A stretch of DNA of 64,000 bases from NCBI RefSeq assembly GCF_005405905.1, contig NZ_BJHU01000005.1:269867-333866 (forward strand), written 5' to 3'. The notes under the pieces are model-generated. The model saw nothing but the letters and a program-made list of their open reading frames with translations. It did not search any database and was not told the origin of the DNA. Made by a program: the position numbers and the translations under genes. Source of the DNA: Acidovorax sp. NB1. Lineage in GTDB: Bacteria; Pseudomonadota; Gammaproteobacteria; Burkholderiales; Burkholderiaceae_C. Below, piece after piece: positions 44,905 through 54,033 of this stretch (its first letter is position 1; every line of letters begins with the position of its first letter).

Positions 44905-46002
44905 ATGAACCAGCCTGCCGAACCCCTGGTGCGCTTTACCGGCGTGCAAAAGACCTACGACGGCGAGCAGCTCGTGGTGCGCGCGCTGGATCTGGACATC
45001 CAGCGCGGCGAGTTCTTGAGCCTGCTGGGCCCGTCGGGCTCGGGCAAGACCACCACGCTGATGATGCTGGCCGGGTTCGAATCGCCCACGGCGGGCGACA
45101 TCCTGCTCGATGGCAAGCAGATCACGCGCACGCCGCCGCACAAGCGCAACTTTGGCATGGTGTTCCAGAACTACGCGCTGTTCCCCCACCTCACGGTGGG
45201 CGAGAACGTGGCCTACCCGCTGACGGTGCGAAAGGTGCCCAGGGCCGAGCAGGCCGAACGCGTGAAGAAGGCACTGGACATGGTGCGCCTCTCTGGCATG
45301 GCCGACCGCCTGCCCGCGCGCCTCTCGGGCGGCCAGCAGCAGCGCGTGGCGCTGGCACGCGCGCTGGTGTTCAACCCGCAGCTGGTGCTGATGGACGAGC
45401 CCCTGGGTGCGCTGGACAAACAACTGCGCGAGCACATGCAGATCGAGCTGAAAGAGCTGCACCGCCAGCTAGGCGTGACTTTTGTGTATGTGACGCACGA
45501 CCAGGGCGAGGCCCTGACCATGAGCGACCGCGTGGCCGTGTTCAACGAAGGCGTGATCCAGCAGCTGGCCGACGTGGAGAGCCTGTACGAAACGCCCAGC
45601 AACCGCTTTGTGGCGGGTTTTGTGGGCGACAGCACCGTGCTCTCGGGCACGCTGCAGGGTGCGGGGGCCGACGCGGCCATCCAGATGCCCGGCGGCTTTC
45701 TGCTGCCCGGCATCAACGTGAACCAAGCCCCCGTGGGCGCGCGGGTGCAGGCCTGCGTGCGGCCCGAGCGCATCGTGCTGCACCCGCAGTCCGAATACCC
45801 CCGGCCCAACGCCATCCCGGCCACTGTGGCGCGCACCATTTACTACGGCGACCACCTGCGCCTGGTCTGCGAGCTGGGCCACGGCCAGGAGCCAGCCACG
45901 GTCAAGCGGGCCTTGTCACCCCTGGGCACCAGCCATGCGCAGCCGGGCGACCAGGTGCTGCTGGAGTTCCCGCCCGCTGCCACGCGCATCTACGCCGTGT
46001 GA
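44905..46002 (+). CDS. potA: ABC importer ATPase (PotA-like)
   Basis: This 365-residue protein starts at the ATG at 44905. It has Walker A GPSGSGKTTT, Q-loop FQNYALFPHLTVGENVAYPL, signature LSGGQQQRVALARALVFNPQ, Walker B VLMDEPLGALD and a C-terminal TOBE domain (about 280-365). The family imports spermidine, putrescine or, in several proteobacteria, GABA. It starts 43 bases after gabT. Confidence 0.92.
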   Translation: MNQPAEPLVRFTGVQKTYDGEQLVVRALDLDIQRGEFLSLLGPSGSGKTTTLMMLAGFESPTAGDILLDGKQITRTPPHKRNFGMVFQNYALFPHLTVGENVAYPLTVRKVPRAEQAERVKKALDMVRLSGMADRLPARLSGGQQQRVALARALVFNPQLVLMDEPLGALDKQLREHMQIELKELHRQLGVTFVYVTHDQGEALTMSDRVAVFNEGVIQQLADVESLYETPSNRFVAGFVGDSTVLSGTLQGAGADAAIQMPGGFLLPGINVNQAPVGARVQACVRPERIVLHPQSEYPRPNAIPATVARTIYYGDHLRLVCELGHGQEPATVKRALSPLGTSHAQPGDQVLLEFPPAATRIYAV

Positions 46003-46108
46003 GGGCGTTGCACAACCCTGCTGCGCCCTCACCGCCCGCCCCCTTTCCCTGTCAATTCCCAGTCACTTCCCTGTCCCCGTTCCTCCACTACCCAAGGAAA
46101 TCTGCACC

Positions 46109-47143
46109 ATGAAAAAGAGCCTCATCGCCTGCGCATCGCTGGCTGCCTGCCTGGTCACCCTGCCCAGCTTTGCGCAGCAGCAACTCACTGTCGTGAACTT
46201 CGGCGGCGCCAATGCCAACGCGCAGAAAAAGGCGTTCTACGAGCCCTATGAAAAGCAGGGCACCAAGATCGTGGCCGTGGAATACAACGGCGAGCAGGCC
46301 AAGGTCAAAGCCATGGTCGAGACCAAGAAGGTGACCTGGGACGTGGTGGAGGTCGAATCGCCCGACGCCGCACGCGGCTGCGACGAGGGACTGTATGAAA
46401 AGCTGGACTACAGCAAGATCGTGCCCAAGGCCGACCTGCTGCCCGCCGCCGTGCACGAATGCGCCGTGGGCATCTTCGTGTGGTCCACCGTGATGGCCTA
46501 CAACGGCGACAAGCTCAAGACCCCGCCCACCAGCTGGGCCGACTTCTGGGACACCAAGAAGATCCCTGGCAAGCGCGGCATGCGCAAGGGCGCGCGCTAC
46601 AACCTCGAATTCGCCCTGCTGGCCGACGGCGTGAAACCCGCCGACGTGTACAAGGTTCTGGCCACCAAGGACGGCGCCGACCGCGCGTTCAAGAAGCTGA
46701 CTGAACTCAAGCCCAGCATCCAGTGGTGGGAGGCCGGTGCCCAGGCGCCCCAGTTCCTGGTGGCGGGCGATGTGGCGCTGACGACGGTGTTCAACGGCCG
46801 CATCGACGCCGCCAACCGCGAAGGCCGCAACCTCAAGATCTACTGGCCCGGCGGCATCTACGACCTGGACTACTGGGCCATCCCCAAGGGCACACCCAAC
46901 AAGGATGCGGCCGTGAAGTTCATCGCTTTCACCATGCAAACGCCGCAGCAAGCGGCCTACGCGCAGAACATTGCCTACGGCCCGGCCAACAGCAAGGCGC
47001 TGGCGTCGCTCGACAAAAAGGTGCTGGACGACCTGCCCACCTCGGCCAGCAACGCCAAGGAGGCGCTGCAGTTCAGCGTGGGCTTCTGGGCCGACCAGGG
47101 CGAGGCGCTGGAGAAGCGCTTTGCCGCCTGGGCCACGCAGTAA
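46109..47143 (+). CDS. ABC importer substrate-binding protein (PotD-like)
   Basis: This 344-residue periplasmic protein is preceded by AAGGAAA and starts at the ATG at 46109 (MKKSLIACASLAACLVTLPS), with cleavage likely after SFAQ. It has LTVVNFGGANANAQKKAFYE, KKVTWDVVEVESPDAARGCD and WSTVMAYNGDKLKTPPTSWA, typical of SBP_bac_8/PotD relatives. The ligand is probably GABA or a polyamine, judged from the flanking gabT and gabD. Confidence 0.9.
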   Translation: MKKSLIACASLAACLVTLPSFAQQQLTVVNFGGANANAQKKAFYEPYEKQGTKIVAVEYNGEQAKVKAMVETKKVTWDVVEVESPDAARGCDEGLYEKLDYSKIVPKADLLPAAVHECAVGIFVWSTVMAYNGDKLKTPPTSWADFWDTKKIPGKRGMRKGARYNLEFALLADGVKPADVYKVLATKDGADRAFKKLTELKPSIQWWEAGAQAPQFLVAGDVALTTVFNGRIDAANREGRNLKIYWPGGIYDLDYWAIPKGTPNKDAAVKFIAFTMQTPQQAAYAQNIAYGPANSKALASLDKKVLDDLPTSASNAKEALQFSVGFWADQGEALEKRFAAWATQ

Positions 47144-47202
47144 GCCTCCTGTATTGCCCCTCTGAAGATGCCCTTGTGAAACGCTGAGAGCAGGACACCC
47201 GC

Positions 47203-48465
47203 ATGCAAGCCACCCTGGCCCACCCCCACGCCATTGCCCCTGAAGGCAGCCCCCCCGGTGCGCTGCGCCAGGCCCTGGCACGCGCCGAGTCGCGCCGCAA
47301 ATGGCGCGCCTTTGCGCTGACCTTGCCCCTGCTGGTGTTCCTGCTGCTCACGCTGCTGGTGCCCATTGCCGCGCTGCTGCAGCGCGCGGTAGAGAACCCC
47401 GAAGTCGCCAACGCCCTGCCCGCCACCATGCGCGCGCTGGACGGCTGGGACCGCAAGGAGGCCCCCGGCGCACCCGCCTACGCCGCGCTGGTGCAAGACC
47501 TGGCCCGCCTGCCCGACACCTCGGACGCCGGGGCGCTGGCGCGGCGGCTCAACACCGAAGTGCCCGGCGCGCGCTCGCTCATCATGGGCGCGTACCGCGC
47601 GTTGCCCATGGAGGGCACGCCCGAGGCCATCCGCGCGCAAATGCTGGACAAGGACCCGCGCTGGGCCGAGGCCCCGCTGTGGCAGGCCATCGCCAAGAAC
47701 GGCGCCCGCTGGACGCCCGACTACCTGCTCGCCTCGGTAGACCTGCAGCGCGATGCGCTGGGCCACGTGGAACGCATGCCCGAGGAGCAACGCGCGTTTG
47801 GCGGCATCTTGCTGCGCACCTTCCATATCAGCCTGGTGGTCACGCTGGTGTGCCTGCTGCTGGGCTACCCGCTGGCCTGGTGGCTGGCCACCCTGCCCGC
47901 ACGTCCGGCCAATGTGCTGATGATTCTGGTGCTGGTGCCGTTCTGGACTTCCATCCTCGTGCGCGTGGCCGCATGGATCGTGCTGCTGCAATCCGAAGGG
48001 CTGGTCAACCGGGGGCTGATGGGGCTGGGCCTGATTGAGCAGCCTCTGGCGCTGCTGTTCAACCGCACGGGCGTGGTGATTGCCATGGTGCACATCCTGC
48101 TGCCCTTCATGATCCTGCCGCTGTACAGCGTGATGAAAAGCGTGCCGCCCACCTACCTGCGCGCGGCGGTGTCGCTGGGCAGCTCGCCGGTGGCCGCGTT
48201 CTTCCGGGTGTATGTGCCGCAAACCTACCCAGGCATTGGCGCAGGCGCGCTGCTGGTCTTCATCCTGGCCATCGGCTACTACGTCACCCCCGCGCTGCTG
48301 GGCGGGGCAGACGACCAGATGCTGAGCTACTACATCGCCCGCTACACCAATGTGGAAGTGAACTGGGGCATGGCCTGCGCGCTGGGCGCCCTGCTGCTGG
48401 CGGCCACGCTGGTGCTGTATGGCGTGTACCGGCGCTTTGGCAAGGCCGAGTTGAGCCTGGGCTGA
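47203..48465 (+). CDS. ABC importer permease (PotB-like)
   Basis: This 420-residue permease has an N-terminal helix (FALTLPLLVFLLLTLLVPIA) and an unusually long periplasmic insertion (about 65-200). A BPD_transp_1 core follows with LVVTLVCLLLGYPLAWWLAT and the EAA-like loop RAAVSLGSSPVAAFFRVYVP. It pairs with the next permease. Long insertions of this kind occur in other PotB-type proteins of this subgroup. Confidence 0.9.
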   Translation: MQATLAHPHAIAPEGSPPGALRQALARAESRRKWRAFALTLPLLVFLLLTLLVPIAALLQRAVENPEVANALPATMRALDGWDRKEAPGAPAYAALVQDLARLPDTSDAGALARRLNTEVPGARSLIMGAYRALPMEGTPEAIRAQMLDKDPRWAEAPLWQAIAKNGARWTPDYLLASVDLQRDALGHVERMPEEQRAFGGILLRTFHISLVVTLVCLLLGYPLAWWLATLPARPANVLMILVLVPFWTSILVRVAAWIVLLQSEGLVNRGLMGLGLIEQPLALLFNRTGVVIAMVHILLPFMILPLYSVMKSVPPTYLRAAVSLGSSPVAAFFRVYVPQTYPGIGAGALLVFILAIGYYVTPALLGGADDQMLSYYIARYTNVEVNWGMACALGALLLAATLVLYGVYRRFGKAELSLG

Positions 48466-48506
48466 CCCCAGGTTGACCCATCTTCTGACGCAGAAAGCAG
48501 CTGACC

Positions 48507-49325
48507 ATGTTCCGCCTTCCCTCCTTCCCCCTCTATGCCACGCTGGCCGACAAGCTCGGCTGGTGGGCCGTGCGCGCGCTGTGTGTGGCCGTGCTGGCCT
48601 TCTTGCTGGCGCCCATCCTGGTGATGGTGCCGCTGTCGTTTTCCGAGAGTTCTTTCCTCGCCTACCCCATCCACGGCTGGTCGCTCAAGTGGTACCAGAA
48701 CCTGTTCGAATCCGCCGAATGGGCGCGCGCCACGCGCAACAGCTTCATCGTGGCGCCTGCGGCCACGCTGATCGCCACGGTGCTGGGCACGCTGGCTGCG
48801 GTGGGGTTGTCGCGGGCGGACTTCCGCTTCAAGGGGCTACTCATGGGCATCCTGATCGCGCCCATGGTGGTGCCCATCATCGTGGTAGGCGTGGCCACCT
48901 ACCTGTACTTTGCGCCGCTTGGGCTGGCCGACAGCTACCTGGGCCTCATCGTCGTGCATGCCGCGCTGGGTGCACCGTTTGTGCTGACCACCGTGCTGGC
49001 CACGCTGGCGGGCTTCAACCACAACCTGGTGCGCGCTTCGCTGAGCCTGGGCGAGACGCCGCTGAACACCTTCTTCCGCATCACGCTGCCGGTGATCGCG
49101 CCGGGCGTGATCTCGGGCGCTCTGTTTGCGTTTGCCACCTCGTTCGACGAGGTCGTGGTCACGCTGTTCCTGGCCGGGGCCGACCAGTCCACCCTGCCGC
49201 GCCAGATGTTCAACGGCATCCGCGAAAACATCTCGCCCACCATCGCCGCCGTGGCCACGCTGCTGATCCTGTTCACCACCAGCTTGCTGCTGGCGCTGGA
49301 ATGGCTGCGGGGGCGGCGCGCCTAG
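48507..49325 (+). CDS. ABC importer permease (PotC-like)
   Basis: This 272-residue permease with about six helices has ATLIATVLGTLAAVGLSRAD and the EAA loop RASLSLGETPLNTFFRITLP, then ISGALFAFATSFDEVVVTLF. It completes the ABC importer (ATPase, binding protein, two permeases). It lies 41 bases after the PotB-like gene. Confidence 0.92.
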   Translation: MFRLPSFPLYATLADKLGWWAVRALCVAVLAFLLAPILVMVPLSFSESSFLAYPIHGWSLKWYQNLFESAEWARATRNSFIVAPAATLIATVLGTLAAVGLSRADFRFKGLLMGILIAPMVVPIIVVGVATYLYFAPLGLADSYLGLIVVHAALGAPFVLTTVLATLAGFNHNLVRASLSLGETPLNTFFRITLPVIAPGVISGALFAFATSFDEVVVTLFLAGADQSTLPRQMFNGIRENISPTIAAVATLLILFTTSLLLALEWLRGRRA

Positions 49326-49502
49326 CAGTCCCCCCAAACCCCTGTTGCAAGTGCCACATTGGTGACAAAGGCCCCGTGAACGCGTGCTAGCCTTTGCTGA
49401 TTTGCCCTTGGCACCTAGCGTTACCGCTTGCGCGGGACCAGGCACCCCGTATCCACACCATTAGCCATTCCATCCCCCTTCACCTCGCCCGGAAGCCATC
49501 CC

Positions 49503-50999
49503 ATGGACATGAAGACATCCCCCCTCGCCCTGCTGAACGACCCCACCCTGCTCAAGACCGACGGCCTCATCAACGGCCAGTGGGTCGCAGGCAGCAGCCG
49601 CTTTGATGTGAACGACCCGGCCACAGGCCTGAAACTGGCCGACGTGGCCAACCTGGGCCCAGCGGACGCAGAGGCCGCCATTGCCGCTGCCAACGCCGCA
49701 TGGGGCCCCTGGAAGACCAAGACCGCCAAGGAGCGCAGCATCATCCTGCGCAAGTGGTTTGACCTGCTGATGGCGAACCAGGACGACCTGGGCCGCATCA
49801 TGACTGCGGAGCAGGGCAAGCCCCTGCCCGAAGCCAAGGGCGAAGTCGCCTACGGCGCGAGTTTTGTGGAGTGGTTTGCCGAAGAGGCCAAGCGCATCAA
49901 CGGCGAGACCCTGCCGCAGTTCGACAACAACCGCCGCCTGCTGGTGCTCAAGCAGCCGATCGGCGTGTGCGCTGCCATCACGCCGTGGAACTTCCCGCTG
50001 GCCATGATCACGCGTAAGGTGGCGCCCGCGCTGGCCGCAGGCTGCCCCGTGGTCATCAAGCCTGCCGAGCTGACGCCGCTCACCGCCCTGGCCGCCGCCG
50101 AGCTGGCCTTGCGCGCGGGCATTCCTGCCGGCGTGTTCAACATCCTGCCCGCCGACAGCGACAACTCCATCGCCATCGGCAAGGTGCTGTGCGCGAGCGA
50201 CGTGGTGCGCCACATCAGCTTCACCGGCAGCACCGAAGTGGGCCGCATCCTGATGGCGCAGTCGGCGCCCACGGTCAAGAAGATGTCGCTGGAGCTGGGC
50301 GGCAACGCGCCCTTCATCGTGTTCGACGACGCCGACATCGACAGCGCCGTCGAAGGCGCCTTTGCCAGCAAGTACCGCAACGCCGGCCAGACCTGCGTGT
50401 GCACCAACCGCTTTTACGTACAGGAAGGCGTGTACGACGAGTTCGTGGCCAAATTCGCCGCCAAGGTCAAAACGGCCAAGGTGGGCAACGGATTTGAGGC
50501 CGGCGTGAACCAGGGCCCGCTGATCGAGGAAGCCGCGCTGACCAAGGTGCAGCGCCATGTGGACGATGCTCTGGCCAAGGGCGGCCAGGTGGTGGCGGGC
50601 GGCCAGCGCCTCACCGCCCTGGGCTCGGGCCAGTTCTTTGAACCCACGGTGGTCGCCAACGCCACGGCCGACATGCTCTGTGCGCGCGAAGAAACCTTCG
50701 GCCCATTCGCCCCGGTGTTCAAGTTCAAGACCGAGCAAGAAGCCATCGATGCGGCCAACAACACTGAGTTTGGCCTGGCCAGTTACTTCTACAGCCGCGA
50801 CGTGGGCCGCATTTTCCGCGTGACCGAAGCGCTGGAATACGGCATGGTCGGCGCCAACGTAGGTATCCTGGCCACCGAGCACGTGCCTTTTGGCGGCGTC
50901 AAGCAGTCCGGCCTGGGCCGCGAGGGCTCGCACTACGGCATGGACGACTATGTGGAGATCAAGTACCTGTGCCTGGGGGACATCCAGAGCGGCCAGTAG
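49503..50999 (+). CDS. gabD: Succinate-semialdehyde dehydrogenase
   Basis: This 498-residue aldehyde dehydrogenase starts at the ATG at 49503 (MDMKTSPLALLNDPTLLKTD). It has AAITPWNFPLAMITRKVAPA, ISFTGSTEVGRIL, MSLELGGNAPFIVFDDADID (catalytic Glu) and YRNAGQTCVCTNRFYVQ (catalytic Cys). The length and motif set fit GabD, oxidising succinate semialdehyde to succinate. A 177-base gap without clear signals separates it from the importer, so it may have its own promoter. Confidence 0.92.
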   Translation: MDMKTSPLALLNDPTLLKTDGLINGQWVAGSSRFDVNDPATGLKLADVANLGPADAEAAIAAANAAWGPWKTKTAKERSIILRKWFDLLMANQDDLGRIMTAEQGKPLPEAKGEVAYGASFVEWFAEEAKRINGETLPQFDNNRRLLVLKQPIGVCAAITPWNFPLAMITRKVAPALAAGCPVVIKPAELTPLTALAAAELALRAGIPAGVFNILPADSDNSIAIGKVLCASDVVRHISFTGSTEVGRILMAQSAPTVKKMSLELGGNAPFIVFDDADIDSAVEGAFASKYRNAGQTCVCTNRFYVQEGVYDEFVAKFAAKVKTAKVGNGFEAGVNQGPLIEEAALTKVQRHVDDALAKGGQVVAGGQRLTALGSGQFFEPTVVANATADMLCAREETFGPFAPVFKFKTEQEAIDAANNTEFGLASYFYSRDVGRIFRVTEALEYGMVGANVGILATEHVPFGGVKQSGLGREGSHYGMDDYVEIKYLCLGDIQSGQ

Positions 51000-51042
51000 C
51001 CCTGCCCTTCTCCGCCCTGCTCACCGCGCGCCGCCACTGCCC

Positions 51043-51116
51043 CAATAGCTACTATTTTTATAGCTACTTACACAGATGGGGCGCGCGGAAAAGGCTAAAA
51101 AAGCTCAAACTTTTGG
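51043..51116 (+). repeat. Family A dispersed element, copy 5
   Basis: It reads AATAGCTACTATTTTTATAG, then CTACTTACACAGATGGGGCG, then CGCGGAAAAGGC and AAAAAAGCTCAAACTTTTGG. The TAGCTA/TAGCTA arms form a dyad. It lies between the convergent gabD and a lipoprotein gene. Confidence 0.75.
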
Positions 51117-51137
51117 TCACCCCACACCGCTGCGCAC

Positions 51138-51404
51138 CTACACGCAGCGGTAGGCCGCTTCAAACCGGCTGACCTGCACAGCCAGCTCCGCCTGCAGGCC
51201 ATACCGCGCACAGTGTTTGTCAGCCGCCTGCTGGGCGCCATCCGGGCCCAGCGTGGAGTTTTCCCAGTTGATGGACACCACCTTGTCGTTGCCCACAACG
51301 ATGAAAGGCGCGGGCGGCGAATAGGCGCAGCCGCCCAGGCCTGCGGCCATCACCGCCATCCAGAAGCAGGCCATGAGGGGTCTCGTTGTCGTGTGCGTAT
51401 CCAT
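51138..51404 (-). CDS. Small lipoprotein, function unknown
   Basis: This 88-residue protein has a lipoprotein signal (MACFWMAVMAAGLGGC, Cys at about residue 26 from the first ATG). A short domain follows with VSINWENSTLGPDGAQQAAD and a terminal Cys pair (HCARYG and AAYRC) that could form a disulfide. I recognise no family with certainty. It lies 39 bases downstream of the YeeE/YedE gene on the same strand. Confidence 0.65.
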   Translation of the reverse strand: MDTHTTTRPLMACFWMAVMAAGLGGCAYSPPAPFIVVGNDKVVSINWENSTLGPDGAQQAADKHCARYGLQAELAVQVSRFEAAYRCV

Positions 51405-51443
51405 GCGGGCCGCAGTGTATCGGACGACCCTCTGCCTGCCCCC

Positions 51444-52640
51444 TCAGCGCCCGGCGGGCCACAGCCGCTTCAGCCGCAGCCCCGCCCACACGGCCGCAAA
51501 CACTGCCGCTCCAAACACCCAGCCCGACAGTGCCCCCGCCATGCCGCCGGACAGCAGCGTGCCGATGGTGCAGCCCAACCCCGTCATCGCGCCCCAGCCC
51601 AGCAGCACGCCGCCTGCCAAGCCCCGCGCGGCATCGCGCCAGGTAGGCCAGCGCAGCACACACTGGCGGCTGGCCAGGGCCGCGACAAACGCCCCCGCCA
51701 CCAGGCCTGCCAGCAGCAAGGCATTGGGTGTGAACCAGGTGGACTGTGGCGCGGTGGCGCAACCGGCAAAGCCGTCCAAACCTTCCAGCCGATCGGGAAT
51801 CCAGCCCTGCCCTTGCGCCCACTGGCGCGCGGCGCTGCCCAGCGTGGCCGTCACCCCCAGCGGCCGCATGCGCACAATGGCAAAGGCGCCGATCAGCCCC
51901 ACGGCCAGGCCCCCTACCCAGTAGGGCCAGCGCCCTGCCCACAGGTCGCGCCACACGCCGCCCAGGCTGGGCACCGCGCCCCCTGGCACCGGTTCAGCAG
52001 CCGCCTCGCGTGCAAATCCGCGCCACAGCCAGGCCGCCACCAGCGCCAGCCCGCCCAGTTGCACCAGCAGCGCCCCGCCATACCCCAGGTGTGCGGGCAG
52101 CCACACCACGGGGGCATCGGCCACACTCAAGCTGTACAAGGGGTTCCAGGTTTTGAAGCCCAGCACAAAACCCAGGGCCGACCCGACCAGCGCAAACGGC
52201 GACACCGCCGAGCCCTCAGCCAGCCGGTACCAGTGCGCGCTGATGCACGAGCCCGACACCACCATGCCCGCACCAAACGACAGCCCCGCCACCACCAACA
52301 CCCAGCTCACGGGGCCGATGTGCATGTCGGGCGGCAGCTTGCCAGGCTGGGGCACAGGCAGCCAACTGCCCAGCACCACGGTGTAGCCCACTACACCCAC
52401 GGCCAGCGCCAGCACGATGGCCAGCAGTCCGCGCGGGTTGCCCTCTTCAAACCAGTCGCGCGCGTGGCAATAAAAACAAAAGCGCGAGCGCTGCAGCACC
52501 AGCCCCAGCACCGCGCCCGTGGCCAAAGCAAACGCCAGCGTGCGTCCGCCCGGCAGAACCTGCACCGCGTGGGCTGCCCCCCCCAGTGCCACCACCAGCG
52601 CCAGGGCTCCCGCATGAGAAAAATTGATCTTGAACGCCAT
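51444..52640 (-). CDS. YeeE/YedE family transporter (probable thiosulfate/sulfur-compound uptake)
   Basis: This 398-residue, roughly 9-10-helix protein has conserved membrane cysteines: RSRFCFYCHARDWFEEGNPR, VVSGSCISAHWYRLAEGS, SRQCVLRWPTWRDAARGLAG and TGLGCTIGTLLSGGMAGALS. Thiosulfate transporter TsuA belongs to this family and uses such cysteines. The ATG at 52640 is preferred: it has GGGGAA just upstream, whereas an ATG at 52655 sits against the T tract of the preceding terminator. It follows an exported sulfurtransferase gene on the same strand. Confidence 0.85.
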   Translation of the reverse strand: MAFKINFSHAGALALVVALGGAAHAVQVLPGGRTLAFALATGAVLGLVLQRSRFCFYCHARDWFEEGNPRGLLAIVLALAVGVVGYTVVLGSWLPVPQPGKLPPDMHIGPVSWVLVVAGLSFGAGMVVSGSCISAHWYRLAEGSAVSPFALVGSALGFVLGFKTWNPLYSLSVADAPVVWLPAHLGYGGALLVQLGGLALVAAWLWRGFAREAAAEPVPGGAVPSLGGVWRDLWAGRWPYWVGGLAVGLIGAFAIVRMRPLGVTATLGSAARQWAQGQGWIPDRLEGLDGFAGCATAPQSTWFTPNALLLAGLVAGAFVAALASRQCVLRWPTWRDAARGLAGGVLLGWGAMTGLGCTIGTLLSGGMAGALSGWVFGAAVFAAVWAGLRLKRLWPAGR

Positions 52641-52655
52641 GAATTCCCCAGGCAT

Positions 52656-52679
52656 AAAAAAGCCCGCACGAAGCGGGCT
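52656..52679 (-). terminator. Rho-independent terminator after the sulfurtransferase gene
   Basis: On the minus strand AGCCCGC-TTCGT-GCGGGCT is followed by TTTTTAT. It sits between the sulfurtransferase and the YeeE/YedE gene, so the latter gets partial read-through or its own promoter. Confidence 0.75.
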
Positions 52680-52765
52680 GTAAAAGAGACCCCCTACCAA
52701 AAATCAAAAACTCTCTTTGTTTTGCATTGCACCTTCTTCCCAAAAGGTCTGGTCGGCCAACCCCA

Positions 52766-53731
52766 TCATTTGGCGGCCCAGATGGTGCCCGCCGGGTTGG
52801 TGATGGGCACGCCCACCGCGTTGCCGTATTCCGTCCACGAGCCGTCGTAGTTCTTCACGCTGTAGCCCAGGATCTTGGACAGCGCAAACCAGGTGTGGCT
52901 GGAGCGCTCGCCAATGCGGCAGTACGTAATGACAGGCTTGCTGCCATCCACACCCGCACTGGCGTAGAGCTTCTTCAGGTCTTCGGCCGACTTGAAGGTG
53001 CCATCTTCCTTGACCGCCTGGCCCCAGGGCACGTTGGCTGCGCCGGGGATATGGCCAGCACGGATGCTCAGCTCGGGCACCCCGGCAGGCGCAAAAATCT
53101 TGCCCGTGTATTCATCGGCCGAGCGGATGTCCACCAGTTTCGCGTTGCTCTTGCCTTCAGCCGCCGCCAGGGCGTCTGACAGGCGGGCCCGCAGTTCGGT
53201 GTTCACCTTGGCCACCTTGTAGTTGGTGGCTGCAAACTCGGGCACGCGGTTGTTCAACGGCTGGTTCTCGGCCTCCCACTTCTTGCGGCCGCCGTCCAGC
53301 AGCTTCACGTTCTTGATGCCGTAGATGTCAAACACCCACGCGCCCCAGGCGGCAAACCAGTTGTTGGTGTCGCCATACAGCACCACCGTGGTGTCCTGCG
53401 ACACACCGGCCTTGGACAACAGCGCCTCAAATGCTTCCTTGCCCACGATGTCGCGCCGCACCCGGTCGTTCAGATCCTGGTGCCATGAAAAGTTGACGGC
53501 GCCGGGTACGTGGCCCCGCTCATACAGGCCCGGGTTCACGCTTACTTCGACGATGCGGACCTGCTGGTTATCGAGGTTTTGCGCGAGCCATTCGGTGGTG
53601 ACCAGGGGGCCTGCGGGGATGGGGGTGGCGGCCAGCAGCGAGCCGCTGAACAGCACCATGCCACCCGCGATGCAGGCGCGCAGCCACTGGCGCCAGGGAG
53701 CTTGAGTTGAAGAACGGTACTGCGTGGTCAT
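52766..53731 (-). CDS. Exported thiosulfate/3-mercaptopyruvate sulfurtransferase (tandem rhodanese)
   Basis: This 321-residue protein uses the ATG at 53731, with a signal peptide (CIAGGMVLFSGSLLAATPIP). Two rhodanese domains follow: an inactive N-terminal one (VVLYGDTNNWFAAWGAWVFD) and an active C-terminal one with VITYCRIGERSSHTWFALSK, where the CRIGER loop holds the catalytic Cys. Such enzymes transfer sulfur from thiosulfate or mercaptopyruvate. Export plus linkage to a YeeE/YedE transporter suggests periplasmic handling of thiosulfate. Confidence 0.9.
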   Translation of the reverse strand: MTTQYRSSTQAPWRQWLRACIAGGMVLFSGSLLAATPIPAGPLVTTEWLAQNLDNQQVRIVEVSVNPGLYERGHVPGAVNFSWHQDLNDRVRRDIVGKEAFEALLSKAGVSQDTTVVLYGDTNNWFAAWGAWVFDIYGIKNVKLLDGGRKKWEAENQPLNNRVPEFAATNYKVAKVNTELRARLSDALAAAEGKSNAKLVDIRSADEYTGKIFAPAGVPELSIRAGHIPGAANVPWGQAVKEDGTFKSAEDLKKLYASAGVDGSKPVITYCRIGERSSHTWFALSKILGYSVKNYDGSWTEYGNAVGVPITNPAGTIWAAK

Positions 53732-53887
53732 CGGCTTCCTTTCCGTGTGTGTGGAGTGCCTGCACCGCATGGCAGGTGAAAGGAATTTAGGCCCCTAAGA
53801 CCCTGCGCCCAACCAACAAGATCGGCTATGGATATGCGTTTTGCATGCTTGCAAAAAGCGCTTTCAGGACGGCGGGCAGATGCTGCC

Positions 53888-53893
53888 TATAAT
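53888..53893 (+). promoter_or_regulatory. -10 hexamer of the tRNA-Gly promoter
   Basis: TATAAT lies 10 bases before the tRNA 5' end. No strong -35 is visible at 17 bases; TTTCAG/TTCAGG at 53862-53868 is the nearest candidate, with longer spacing. Confidence 0.55.
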
Positions 53894-53903
53894 CCGTGGC
53901 TTC

Positions 53904-53977
53904 GCGGGTGTAGTTCAATGGTAGAACGGCAGCTTCCCAAGCTTCATACGAGGGTTCGATTCCCTTCACCCGCTCCA
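53904..53977 (+). tRNA. tRNA-Gly (anticodon CCC)
   Basis: This 74-base cloverleaf has acceptor GCGGGTG/CACCCGC, D stem GTTC/GAAC and anticodon loop TTCCCAA (anticodon CCC at 53936-53938). The T arm is GAGGG-TTCGATT-CCCTT, the discriminator is T, and CCA is encoded. One anticodon-stem pair is a C-T mismatch (53930 with 53944). It reads Gly codon GGG. Confidence 0.95.
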
Positions 53978-53984
53978 AATGCAA

Positions 53985-54018
53985 AACCCGCCAAGCTTCA
54001 CAGCTTGGCGGGTTTTTT
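53985..54018 (+). terminator. Strong terminator downstream of tRNA-Gly
   Basis: A 13-base stem, AACCCGCCAAGCT paired with AGCTTGGCGGGTT around TCAC, is followed by a T run (TTTTTT). On the minus strand the stem is followed by TTTTG, so it may also end the chemoreceptor transcript, whose stop is 16 bases away. Confidence 0.9.
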
Positions 54019-54033
54019 CATGGGTGGACGCGC

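Noticed and set aside
49326..49502. Gap before gabD examined for a riboswitch or promoter
   Set aside because: No conserved riboswitch features and no clear -35/-10 pair were found; nothing could be supported.
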